Shown here: positions 1-5,698 of the stretch, piece by piece
Layout of the letters: every line of letters begins with the position of its first letter
Position numbering within the stretch: position 1 is the stretch's first letter
Notes under the pieces: generated by a model
The model's input: only the letters and a program-made list of their open reading frames with translations
Told to the model about the DNA's origin: nothing
Databases searched by the model: none
Made by a program: the position numbers and the translations under genes
Assembly (NCBI GenBank): GCA_031280455.1
Contig: JAITGR010000180.1
Coordinates: 1-6,239, forward strand
Direction of reading: 5' to 3'
Source of the DNA: Spirochaetaceae bacterium
GTDB lineage: Bacteria; Spirochaetota; Spirochaetia; Treponematales; Breznakiellaceae
DNA: 6,239 nt

Positions 1-36
1 GCGATGATTAAATGCCAACGAGCATTTAATCATCGC
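1..36. repeat. Perfect 15-bp inverted repeat (stem-loop)
   Basis: Positions 1-15 pair perfectly with 22-36 around a 6-base loop (CAACGA). The stem is mixed A/T and G/C. There is no T-tract of useful length on either side, so it is not a textbook intrinsic terminator. It is the most distal of three consecutive hairpins 3' of the leftmost minus-strand gene, and it touches the window edge, so a longer structure to the left cannot be excluded. Confidence 0.8.
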
Positions 37-46
37 TTCTTACCCC

Positions 47-74
47 GTAATTGCGTAATGAAATGAGCAATTAC
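47..74. repeat. 8-bp inverted repeat (stem-loop)
   Basis: GTAATTGC at 47-54 pairs with GCAATTAC at 67-74 around a 12-base loop. It is the middle and weakest of three hairpins in the first 116 bases. It would be transcribed on readthrough of the leftmost minus-strand gene. Function is unknown. Confidence 0.6.
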
Positions 75-77
75 AAA

Positions 78-116
78 GGGCAATGCTGATTAGATTCGAT
101 TTAATCAGCGTTGCCC
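78..116 (-). terminator. Stem-loop at the 3' end of the beta-helix gene, possible terminator
   Basis: Positions 78-92 pair with 102-116 in a 15-bp stem with a single G-T wobble and a 9-base loop. The stem begins at the last base of the stop codon of the minus-strand gene (stop at 116-118), so it would form at once in its 3' untranslated region. Reading the minus strand, only TTT follows the stem, so U-tract-driven termination is weakly supported. It may instead protect the 3' end from exonucleases, possibly together with the two further hairpins downstream. Confidence 0.5.
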
Positions 117-2257
117 TAAACCCGCGCCCGCGCGATTTTCTCGCGGAATACCGCCATGTCGCCGGCAGTTTGCTTAATGCACACGTTATCGGAAAGCGCC
201 CCAAGCACCGCGTCGCGCTCGGCGTCATTGCGGTACGTAATATTCCTAAAACTGTTGATGTAATCCTTGCGCTTCGTGTAGAAAACCTGCTGTTCAATGT
301 AGCCGCACACGCCGCACAACTCGTCCAGCGCGCCATTCCACACCGCGCCATCCGCCCAAACCGCCGCGGAATAGACGCGCTCCAGCACAAACAGCGCGTT
401 ACGCACCTTGTCCCGCGCATACTCGCCGTACAAACGCCGGTATTCACCGTGAATCGCGTCCCAGCTCGCAAGCCGCCCCTCCCGAATATCAGCACGCAGC
501 CGCCCGGCCTTGTGCGCGGGAACAAGCTGCCCCCCCAGGTTTTCCCAGACAAGCGAAACATCCTCCAATCCCGCCCGCGCGCAGCCGCAGATTTTTTCGT
601 ACACAGACCCGCCGGCAGGCGCTTCAACACCTTCAAGCACGGTTCGCAGCGCGTAGTACACCAGCATCTGCCGGTACGCCGCCCGCGCCTCCTCAGGCTT
701 TATAATACGCACCGGCAGCTTACTCCGTTCAAGCACACCCGCTTCAATATAAAAATGTTCGTTATCGGTACCATTCGCGCCGGCATATCTATCCAAAAAC
801 GCCAGCGCGTCAAAAATTTCTTGCACCGTATCCGGCGCAAGAAATTCCGTTTCGTATACCTGCACCGCCCGCCGCCGCCTGTCGCGGTCTTTGTATTTGC
901 GGCTATTGCGAACAAGCGCGTACATGTTATACATCCACATATACGCCGGCATCACCTCGCGCCGGCTGCCATCCTCGCTGGTCGTAACCAGGCTAAACGG
1001 CAGCGGAATGTATAACTCCGCCGGATACATACCCTTGGCAACAAGACAAAAACTGGCAAAACGGCTGTTGTGCTTAATCGCGCTGGATAGCCCCGGCCAA
1101 AAACCACGACCGGCAATAATCTCGCCGTCATTGCCGCGGCTGTTGTGATTGGAACCAATCGTCGCCCCCGCCGCCATATTCGACTGACCCATAACCATAG
1201 CCGCAATAAGAAACGAATTATTGTGATGCTGTTCATGCGCCGGAAACACCAAATTATTCAACACCTCGCAGCACGAAACCGTCGAATTGTCCCCCAAAAT
1301 AGAATTGATAAGCCGCGCCCCATAATTCAACTTGCAATTGTTGCCAAGCACAAAACGCACCGCTTTACAGCCATAAAATACATGGCAGCCATAGCCAATA
1401 ATCCCGTTCACCAACTCCACGCCCTCGCCAATCTGCGCCGGCTCATCCTCACTCGATTTAATCGTCAAATTTTTTAACTTATTCGCGCCCTTAATATACG
1501 CCGCGTCCCCCGTCCGCACATCCTTAATCGTTTTACAATGCTTAATAACCGAACCGTGCCCAATCGTACCATACCAGCCGCGCCGCGCGTCGGCGCCACT
1601 CTGCGTCATCGACCTAAACGCCGCCATAAGCTGCTGGTCATCACGGAATATCGTCCACAAATACGCATCCGCGCAAATCATATCGCAGAACGGCAGCACA
1701 CCCCGCCCGCCCGCCTCATTCAGCGGGTCAATCTGTACCCGAACATCCTCGACCTCACCCCGCTTGACAATACCCTCGCCAAACTTACAGTGATTCGTTG
1801 TATCCATTTCGTTTACACAACTAATAATAACACCGCTGCCAATAACATAGCGGGAAATATACGAACAATCGCTGATAGCGCAATTATCACCAATATCGCA
1901 GGTAATAATACGGCTATTCCGAATCCCCGTCTGCGTTACGTAATCATGAAACCGGAGCGTTCCATTTTCCAGCGCCCCCAGCCTAACCAGCCCGAAAAAA
2001 AAACAATTACGCACAAGCGACGGGTCGAATATATCCGAAACATATACATCACCCCAGTTGGGGCAGACATTCCCGTTACACTCCAGCGTCCGCACCTCCG
2101 CCGCGGACAACGCCCGCCAACTCCCCGCGCCCCGCCCCAGCAGCGAGAGAGTCTGCTCGTTGCGAATATAGTATTCATCCATACCCGCCGGAACATCAGC
2201 GCCCTCAATAAAACGGTACCCCAGCGCGGAATGGCCGGACATAAAAGAAGTATTCAT
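116..2257 (-). CDS. DUF4954-like left-handed beta-helix protein
   Basis: 713-residue protein that I assign to the DUF4954 family, large uncharacterised cytoplasmic proteins I remember mainly from Bacteroidetes and spirochaetes. The assignment is from sequence memory. There is no signal peptide and no membrane segment. Residues about 108-150 and 250-400 carry spaced glycine and small hydrophobic residues (for example IGYGCHV, LGNNCKL, LGDNSTV), typical of hexapeptide-repeat left-handed beta-helices as in sugar-nucleotide acyl- and nucleotidyltransferases. A dense polar block, EQHHNNSF (342-349), GQSNMAAGATIGSNHNSR (357-374) and GRGFWPG (383-389), is a candidate active or ligand site. The C-terminal ~280 residues are probably helical. 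The ATG at 2257 follows a GAGGTG ribosome site and lies 6 bases after the stop of the TM2 gene, so the two are one operon. The reaction is unknown; a sugar or nucleotide-sugar role is only analogy with other beta-helices. Confidence 0.85.
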   Translation of the reverse strand: MNTSFMSGHSALGYRFIEGADVPAGMDEYYIRNEQTLSLLGRGAGSWRALSAAEVRTLECNGNVCPNWGDVYVSDIFDPSLVRNCFFFGLVRLGALENGTLRFHDYVTQTGIRNSRIITCDIGDNCAISDCSYISRYVIGSGVIISCVNEMDTTNHCKFGEGIVKRGEVEDVRVQIDPLNEAGGRGVLPFCDMICADAYLWTIFRDDQQLMAAFRSMTQSGADARRGWYGTIGHGSVIKHCKTIKDVRTGDAAYIKGANKLKNLTIKSSEDEPAQIGEGVELVNGIIGYGCHVFYGCKAVRFVLGNNCKLNYGARLINSILGDNSTVSCCEVLNNLVFPAHEQHHNNSFLIAAMVMGQSNMAAGATIGSNHNSRGNDGEIIAGRGFWPGLSSAIKHNSRFASFCLVAKGMYPAELYIPLPFSLVTTSEDGSRREVMPAYMWMYNMYALVRNSRKYKDRDRRRRAVQVYETEFLAPDTVQEIFDALAFLDRYAGANGTDNEHFYIEAGVLERSKLPVRIIKPEEARAAYRQMLVYYALRTVLEGVEAPAGGSVYEKICGCARAGLEDVSLVWENLGGQLVPAHKAGRLRADIREGRLASWDAIHGEYRRLYGEYARDKVRNALFVLERVYSAAVWADGAVWNGALDELCGVCGYIEQQVFYTKRKDYINSFRNITYRNDAERDAVLGALSDNVCIKQTAGDMAVFREKIARARV

Positions 2258-2263
2258 GCGGCC

Positions 2264-2764
2264 CTACACCTCGAACCGGCCGCCATCGTGCATAAATTCG
2301 TTAATCGTAAAAACCAGCGACCCATTCGACTGCACCCGCATCTCCGCGTGACCCTTGGCCGCCATCGACTCAAGCTGCTTCTTCGCTTCGTCCATACTGA
2401 TATGCGTCTCCAGCGCCAAATCCGCCGCGCTGACGACCCCGCCCCCCCGCTTGGCCAGCCGCAGTATACAATGCTCGACCGACTCCTTTTCGCGGACAAT
2501 ACGCGCCGACCCGTCATGCACATACCGCGTCCCCCCGCCATACGGCGGCGGTGCAACACCATGCATCATAGCTGCCAGCATATTAGCATTATCCACCTGC
2601 ACCCCAAGCGTCAGCAAATCGTAAATCGCGCCGATACCAAACAACCCGCCGGTAAGAGCCCACACAACGCCCGTAACAGGCTTACGCAAATAAAAACGGT
2701 GCAGTCCCAGCCAGCCGCAGCCCGAAACAAGCCACAAAAAATACGCAAACGGTTTACTAAACAT
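2264..2764 (-). CDS. TM2-domain membrane protein with C-terminal winged-helix-like domain
   Basis: 166-residue protein. Residues 4-55 match a TM2 domain: a first hydrophobic helix (FAYFLWLVSGCGWLG), the connecting motif GLHRFYLRKPVTGV, and a second helix with GGLFGIGAIYDLL, the acidic residue D49 sitting in the usual place. Residues about 90-160 look like a small winged-helix or MarR/DeoR-like fold (LAKRGGGVVSAADLALET, then a recognition-helix-like SMDEAKKQLESMAAKG, then a beta-hairpin ending in FTINEF). The link at 71-78 is Pro/Gly-rich. The open frame extends far upstream but overlaps the divergent gene; I chose the ATG at 2764 because it begins right before the TM2 domain. A start at 2803 would add only 13 residues. 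It is the first gene of an operon with the beta-helix gene. Whether the C-terminal domain binds DNA or only mediates interaction is unknown. Confidence 0.8.
   Translation of the reverse strand: MFSKPFAYFLWLVSGCGWLGLHRFYLRKPVTGVVWALTGGLFGIGAIYDLLTLGVQVDNANMLAAMMHGVAPPPYGGGTRYVHDGSARIVREKESVEHCILRLAKRGGGVVSAADLALETHISMDEAKKQLESMAAKGHAEMRVQSNGSLVFTINEFMHDGGRFEV
2267..2272 (-). promoter_or_regulatory. Ribosome binding site of the beta-helix gene
   Basis: On the minus strand GAGGTG lies 9 bases before the ATG at 2257 and overlaps the last codons of the upstream TM2 gene. It fixes the start and supports coupled translation. By contrast the genes with a close -10-like box have no evident Shine-Dalgarno sequence. 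Confidence 0.7.
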
Positions 2765-2770
2765 ACCCGC

Positions 2771-2776
2771 ATTATA
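2771..2776 (-). promoter_or_regulatory. -10 box (TATAAT) of the minus-strand operon
   Basis: A perfect TATAAT reads on the minus strand at 2776-2771, only 6 bases before the ATG at 2764. Initiation at the usual distance would fall on or next to the start codon, giving a leaderless or nearly leaderless mRNA. I see no good TTGACA-like -35 box at 16-18 bases. If the start were the ATG at 2803 this box would be inside the gene. Confidence 0.45.
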
Positions 2777-2803
2777 CACAATCAGCCAATACTTTGCTAT
2801 CAT
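2775..2803 (+). promoter_or_regulatory. Candidate promoter of ribF
   Basis: TACACA (2775-2780, 4 of 6 to TTGACA), a 17-base spacer, and TATCAT (2798-2803, 5 of 6 to TATAAT). The ATG of ribF follows 10 bases after the -10 box, so the predicted leader is only a few bases. It overlaps the opposite-facing TATAAT, so the divergent promoters may compete. No Shine-Dalgarno sequence precedes the ATG. Confidence 0.45.
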
Positions 2804-2813
2804 AGCCCTAACC

Positions 2814-3557
2814 ATGCGCCGCATCACCTGGGAAGAACTCACCCGCAGCCGCCCTTTCAAAAACCACACCAGCGCCATAACCATAGGCGTCTTCGACGGC
2901 GTCCACCGCGGCCACCAGGAACTCATACAACGAGTAACCGCCCGTTCCGATACACCAGATATGGGCGCATTTTGCGGGACAACGCCCCGCAAAACCGGGC
3001 TATCCACTCCAATCTTTTTGCGCTCCGCGCAAAAAGTATTTCCGTTTCTATCCCTTGCGCGGCTGGGCACCGGGGCAAAAGACCGTCCAATACCCACCGT
3101 CGTTACATTCGTAGAAAACCCCCGCCGCATACTCCGGCCAGACGACACCACCCCCGACATAAGCACCCTCGACGAAAAACTGCGCCTTTTCCAAACCCTG
3201 GGCGTCGCCGCCTGCATACTCATCGATTTTTCCGGCGGCTTTTGCCAGATGCGCGGCGAGGACTTCATCCAAACCCTCATTAAAAGAGCGAATATGCGCT
3301 ACCTGGCCATAGGCCAGGACTTCCGCTGCGGCCACGGCGGCCACTTCGGCGCGCCCGCAATCAAAACATACCTTGAACAACACGCCGCCGTCTGCGAAAT
3401 CGTCCCGCCGGTACTCGACAACGGCCAGCCTGTCAGCTCCAGCCGCATACGCGCCGCCCTCGCCGCCGGCGACACCCGCCGCGCCGCGCAGCTCCTGGGC
3501 CGCGGGGATACTTGGAAAAATACGCTTTGTATGCTACCATTGCGGCATTATGAATAA
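2814..3557 (+). CDS. ribF: RibF-like FAD synthetase (FMN adenylyltransferase) with in-frame insertion, no kinase domain
   Basis: 247 residues. The protein would transfer AMP from ATP to FMN to make FAD in the cytoplasm. The nucleotidyltransferase signature GVFDGVHRGHQ (25-35, HxGH at 31-34) is intact. So are VVTFVENPRRIL (96-107, usually VTFxPHP), IGQDFRCGHGG (166-176) and VSSSRIRAAL (207-216) followed by AAQLLGR (224-230). In bifunctional RibF (about 310 residues) a riboflavin kinase domain follows the GR(P)Y segment; here the protein stops 17 residues later, so FMN must come from another kinase. Between RVTARSD (40-46) and PTVVTF (94-99), where RibF normally has only a few residues, there are about 48 extra residues encoded by a hairpin-bearing segment (listed separately). 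The frame and all motifs are kept, so the gene is probably functional. The end overlaps the next gene by 8 bases. Confidence 0.88.
   Translation: MRRITWEELTRSRPFKNHTSAITIGVFDGVHRGHQELIQRVTARSDTPDMGAFCGTTPRKTGLSTPIFLRSAQKVFPFLSLARLGTGAKDRPIPTVVTFVENPRRILRPDDTTPDISTLDEKLRLFQTLGVAACILIDFSGGFCQMRGEDFIQTLIKRANMRYLAIGQDFRCGHGGHFGAPAIKTYLEQHAAVCEIVPPVLDNGQPVSSSRIRAALAAGDTRRAAQLLGRGDTWKNTLCMLPLRHYE
2949..3092. repeat. Hairpin-bearing in-frame insertion in ribF (probable dispersed repeat)
   Basis: About 144 bases (48 codons) that have no counterpart in a normal RibF N-terminal domain. It contains two perfect stem-loops: 2970-2978 with 2986-2994 (9 bp, TTTTGCGGG, 7-base loop) and 3014-3023 with 3027-3036 (10 bp, CTTTTTGCGC, loop TCC). 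Between and after them run GGGCTATCC and ATTTCC...CTATCCC type words. From memory this layout resembles interspersed intergenic repeats common in Bacteroidetes and some spirochaete genomes. No second copy is present in this window. Boundaries are approximate, taken from where RibF similarity breaks and resumes. Confidence 0.6.
3512..3540 (+). promoter_or_regulatory. Candidate internal promoter before the TPR gene
   Basis: TTGGAA (3512-3517), a 17-base spacer, and TACCAT (3535-3540, 4 of 6 to TATAAT), inside the last codons of ribF. The ATG of the next gene is 9 bases after the -10 box, with no Shine-Dalgarno sequence. It would allow the TPR gene to be expressed apart from ribF with almost no leader. 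The boxes are only moderately good. Confidence 0.35.
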
Positions 3558-4263
3558 CGAAAATGTAAGTTTGTTTTTTCAGCGCCGCCGCGCCCTTATC
3601 GCCGGTACGCTTGTAATTGCGGGCGTAACCGTACTGGCAGCCCTCGCCTTTTTTTTCGTACAGGATATTGTCAACAAAAAAGCAATACAGGAACTTGAAG
3701 CACTCGTTACACGGTACGACGAACTAAAACCGTCGTTTGCCGCCGGCGAAGACGACGAAAAACGCGCCGGTGTCGATGAATTGCTCACCGCTATTCGCAC
3801 ATTTGCCGAAAAAAACACCGGCTACAGCGCCGCCCGCGCCTGGTCAATGGCCGCCGGCATCTACGCGGACCGGAAAGGCTGGCAGGAAGCGGAGAGCGCG
3901 TACCTCAATTCCGCCGTTAAAGGCAAAAAAACCTACCTCGCGCCGGTCTCGTACTACAACGCGGCAGTGTGCGCGGAAGAACAGGCAAACACAGAGATTG
4001 CCCGCGCGCACCTGGTCAAAAGCCTGGGCTACACCGATTTTCCGCTGGCCGCCCGCGCCCAGTTTGCTATCGCGCGCCTTTTGGAACAAGAAGGCGATAC
4101 CGCCGCGGCGCTGGAGGCGTACCGGCTTGTAACCGAAAAATACGCCAAAGAAAAAGACTGGATAAACCTGGCGTACAGCCGCCTTATCACGCTGGAAAAC
4201 ACCGGCGCCGCCCGCGCCGCGCCAGCCCCCGCGCCACAGGCGGACAAGGCGGCAGCAGAATGA
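3550..4263 (+). CDS. Membrane-anchored tetratricopeptide-repeat protein (YfgM-like)
   Basis: 237 residues. A basic N-terminus (QRRR, 11-14) precedes one hydrophobic segment at about 16-36, with no cleavage site, so the protein is probably a single-pass inner-membrane protein with a periplasmic body. Residues about 43-60 look like a coiled coil. Three helix pairs with TPR character follow: about 94-123 (AARAWSMAAGIYADRKGWQEAE), 131-160 (APVSYYNAAVCAEEQANTEIARAHLVKSL) and 165-200 (AARAQFAIARLLEQEGDTAAALEAY). The tail (219-237) is Ala/Pro-rich and probably disordered. This matches the layout of YfgM, which helps proteins at the Sec translocon, and of similar spirochaete TPR proteins; the specific partner is not known. 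The ATG at 3550 overlaps the ribF end by 8 bases; an earlier in-frame ATG at 3373 would run deep into ribF and is rejected. The TGA overlaps the next start in ATGA. Confidence 0.82.
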   Translation: MNNENVSLFFQRRRALIAGTLVIAGVTVLAALAFFFVQDIVNKKAIQELEALVTRYDELKPSFAAGEDDEKRAGVDELLTAIRTFAEKNTGYSAARAWSMAAGIYADRKGWQEAESAYLNSAVKGKKTYLAPVSYYNAAVCAEEQANTEIARAHLVKSLGYTDFPLAARAQFAIARLLEQEGDTAAALEAYRLVTEKYAKEKDWINLAYSRLITLENTGAARAAPAPAPQADKAAAE

Positions 4264-4739
4264 CCGCCGCCGCCATGCTTGTCCGCAAACTCGGTGAGCG
4301 CGGCGAAACACTCGCCCTGGCCGAGTCCTGCACCGCGGGCCTTGCCGCGGCGGAAATCGCCGCCATACCAGGCGCGTCGGCAGTCCTGTGGGGCGCGTAC
4401 GTTACGTACACCGCCGCCGCCAAAACGGCGATGCTCGCCGTGCCGCCGGCACTCATCGCCGAGTATGGAACCGTCAGCGCCGCCTGCGCCGGTGCCATGG
4501 CGAGCGGCGCGCTGGAGGCCTCCGGCGCGGCGCTGGCGGCTGCCGTAACCGGCCTTGCCGGCCCCGGCGGCGAGCCCGGCGGTCAGATACAAGCCCGCAT
4601 TGGAGACGTTTGGTTTGCCGTATGCTGCCGCGGCGGCAGCCCTCATGCAACACTGCGCCATTTTGAAGGCAGCCGGAACCAAATACGCGCCGCCGCCGCC
4701 GCCGAGTTGTTGGCGCAAGCCCTCAAAACACTCACATAA
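4260..4739 (+). CDS. pncC: Nicotinamide-nucleotide amidohydrolase, PncC/CinA C-terminal family
   Basis: 159 residues, the usual size for a stand-alone CinA C-terminal domain. The family deamidates nicotinamide mononucleotide to nicotinate mononucleotide, recycling NMN (for example that released by NAD-dependent DNA ligase) into NAD. The signature LAESCTAG (20-27, with the catalytic-type serine S23) is present. GAYVTYTAAAK (45-55) corresponds to the usual GxVxYxNxxK block, GTVSAACAGAMASG (70-83) to G(A)VSxxVAxxMAxG, and TGLAGPGG (97-104) is intact, followed by a shortened KPVGTV-like region (QARIGDVW, 111-118). The closing RNQIR (139-143) is typical. It lacks the N-terminal molybdopterin-binding-like (COG1058) domain of full CinA. 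The start overlaps the TPR stop as ATGA, suggesting translational coupling; no strong ribosome site is visible. The gene is very Ala-rich and GC-rich. Confidence 0.93.
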   Translation: MTAAAMLVRKLGERGETLALAESCTAGLAAAEIAAIPGASAVLWGAYVTYTAAAKTAMLAVPPALIAEYGTVSAACAGAMASGALEASGAALAAAVTGLAGPGGEPGGQIQARIGDVWFAVCCRGGSPHATLRHFEGSRNQIRAAAAAELLAQALKTLT

Positions 4740-4762
4740 GGAACATAATAAAGGCACAAGCC

Positions 4763-5392
4763 ATGGAATATACACTTCAACAATCAGAACCCAGCGACAT
4801 AAAAAGCCTCTTTTCGTTTGAATACGACAGCAGCACAGTACCCAGCCACGACGAACTCGCGGCGCTATGGTACATACTGGCCAACACCCCGCGGGAAAAT
4901 GTCCACAGAATGCGCGGCGAAACAGAAAACCGCGTGTTCACCAACCAAAACGGCAAAGAGGCGGTATTCGACAAAAACGACAAACTCGTAACCAACAGCT
5001 ACAACAAAGGCGGCTACAACTTTTTTCCGGTGGAAACAGAGCCCATAAAAAATTTCATCTACGACATAACTCCCTGGCTGCGCAACGGCAACTGCAAAGA
5101 AGACCCGACAAGTTTTCACGAGCGCCTGTACTACTACACCCTCGACCTGGACACCGGCATACAAAAATACATTTTTGCCGGCAGCGAAGAACTCTCCGCC
5201 CTCGTCAACTTTAACACCATCAGCGCCGCCGAAAAAGAAACCTACGCCATGTTTTCAACACTTATATTTAACCCGCGCTACGCAATAACTATAAAGCGCG
5301 AAACCCTGCCCCGTCTGCGCAAGGATGCGGACTACTATTACGAATATTTTTATCAGATACAGGAACTATTAACCGTAAAACAAACGCCGTAG
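4763..5392 (+). CDS. Uncharacterised tyrosine-rich 209-residue protein
   Basis: I do not firmly recognise this protein. It has no signal peptide or membrane helix. It is rich in Tyr, Phe and Asn, with an N-terminal acidic region (1-30), a central block (NRVFTNQNGKEAVFDKNDKL at 56-75, then VTNSYNKGGYNFF at 76-88), then ITPWLRNGN (102-110), an HERLYYYTLDLD stretch (119-130), and a charged helical C-terminus (YYYEYFYQIQELL). The motif of the type NxNGKExVFDxNxxLVTxxxNxGxYNF recalls C-terminal domains of large secreted polymorphic toxins; this is only a memory-based impression. The ATG at 4763 follows AAAGG by about 9 bases and lies 23 bases after pncC, so it is probably cotranscribed. It is visibly richer in A and poorer in GC than pncC, which could mean recent acquisition. 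No terminator is clear after it. Confidence 0.75.
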   Translation: MEYTLQQSEPSDIKSLFSFEYDSSTVPSHDELAALWYILANTPRENVHRMRGETENRVFTNQNGKEAVFDKNDKLVTNSYNKGGYNFFPVETEPIKNFIYDITPWLRNGNCKEDPTSFHERLYYYTLDLDTGIQKYIFAGSEELSALVNFNTISAAEKETYAMFSTLIFNPRYAITIKRETLPRLRKDADYYYEYFYQIQELLTVKQTP

Positions 5393-5422
5393 CGGGTGCG
5401 GGGGCATCACGCCAGCCACCCC

Positions 5423-5452
5423 TTGACATTTTCCACCACCCCATAGTAGCCT
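5423..5452 (+). promoter_or_regulatory. Promoter upstream of the HRDC/RT region
   Basis: A perfect TTGACA (5423-5428) is followed by TAGCCT (5447-5452, 18-base spacer) or TAGTAG (5444-5449, 15-base spacer). The -10 box is imperfect and which is used is unclear. An ATG lies only 6 bases beyond at 5459. This is the best -35 box in the window and likely drives transcription into the HRDC and RT genes. Confidence 0.55.
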
Positions 5453-5458
5453 AATCCC

Positions 5459-5698
5459 ATGATAGAAGTTGGCAGAGATCCCTACCATCCCGCGTTAAGC
5501 GGGTATTTGCCCCAATGTGCGGCTAAATCCATTGTGAATTCTCTCTCTCTCTTAATAGTAGAAACTCATCAAAAACATATAACACCTTACCTTGGGACAT
5601 TTTTTGGGGGGAGAAGTCTGCCTATAGGCAGTTATCAGTTGCCGGTTGTCAGTCTTTTCGTCGACATACCGGAACAAGGCAGACGCGGCGCTTGGTAA
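5459..5698 (+). CDS. Doubtful small ORF (79 aa) after the promoter
   Basis: 79 codons from an ATG 6 bases after the candidate -10 box to a TAA at 5696. I recognise no family. The first ~35 residues (starting MIEVGRDPYH) include a hydrophobic patch around NSLSLLIVE, encoded by the CT tract. The last residues read LFVDIPEQGRRG. It overlaps the first bases of the HRDC frame. The position relative to a good promoter is the only support; composition and codon use are not convincing. It may be the original 5' part of the next gene, now out of frame. Confidence 0.25.
   Translation: MIEVGRDPYHPALSGYLPQCAAKSIVNSLSLLIVETHQKHITPYLGTFFGGRSLPIGSYQLPVVSLFVDIPEQGRRGAW
5540..5552. repeat. (CT)6 dinucleotide tract
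   Basis: Six CT units at 5541-5552 preceded by T. Short dinucleotide tracts of this kind can slip in replication. The tract lies in the region where both the frame of the ATG at 5459 and the frame of the HRDC gene (open from 5527) have no stop codon. Confidence 0.8.
5618..5651. repeat. 14-bp palindrome followed by three degenerate heptamers
   Basis: CTGCCTATAGGCAG (5618-5631) is a perfect palindrome. Starting at its last G come GTTATCA (5631-5637), GTTGCCG (5638-5644) and GTTGTCA (5645-5651), a 7-base direct repeat with consensus GTTRYCR. The arrangement could be an operator-like protein site or a remnant of a simple repeat. Confidence 0.55.

Larger units (their letters stand above)
5393..5691. 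other. Approximately 300-bp stretch without a secure gene, upstream of the HRDC/RT module
   Basis: Holds a strong TTGACA box, a doubtful 79-codon ORF, a 5-bp hairpin CCCGC/GCGGG at 5489-5503, the (CT)6 tract, an A-rich segment (about 5553-5590), a T6G6 run (5600-5611), a 14-bp palindrome and three degenerate heptamers. Base composition changes sharply from the flanking genes. It could be a transcribed leader or noncoding RNA region of the retroelement, or an insertion scar. I see no sequence here that reads like a DGR variable or template repeat. Confidence 0.5.

Noticed and set aside
1..116. CRISPR array
   Set aside because: The repeats are inverted, of different sequence and length, with no regular spacers and no cas genes.
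83..1015. Long plus-strand ORF of 310 codons
   Set aside because: Antisense shadow of the 713-residue beta-helix gene; Arg/Pro/His-rich with no family features.
2530..2550. CCGCC/GGCGG inverted repeat inside the TM2 gene
   Set aside because: A by-product of codons for the Pro-Pro-Tyr-Gly-Gly linker; too short to call a site.
2765..3280. N-terminal extension of the TM2 frame (open to 3280 on the minus strand)
   Set aside because: It lies antisense to ribF, has no domain, and the TM2 domain begins right after the ATG at 2764.
1538..3283. Plus-strand ORF of 581 codons
   Set aside because: Runs antisense to the beta-helix and TM2 genes and then out of frame through ribF; low-complexity Arg/His/Pro composition marks it as a shadow of GC-rich genes.
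3373..3549. Extended N-terminus of the TPR protein
   Set aside because: It would overlap the conserved C-terminal part of ribF by more than 180 bases and reads as low-complexity Ala/Pro/Ser; the membrane segment follows the ATG at 3550.
4029..4775. Minus-strand ORF of 248 codons
   Set aside because: Gly/Ala-rich shadow of the TPR and pncC genes, with no recognisable motif.
5395..5422. Possible terminator after the 209-residue gene (GGGTG with CACCC)
   Set aside because: Only a 5-bp stem with a long loop and no T-tract; it runs directly into the TTGACA promoter box.
5530..5690. DGR template or variable repeat
   Set aside because: No lectin-fold-like GGSW or AAC-rich coding pattern and no second copy in the window; kept only as an open question in the findings.
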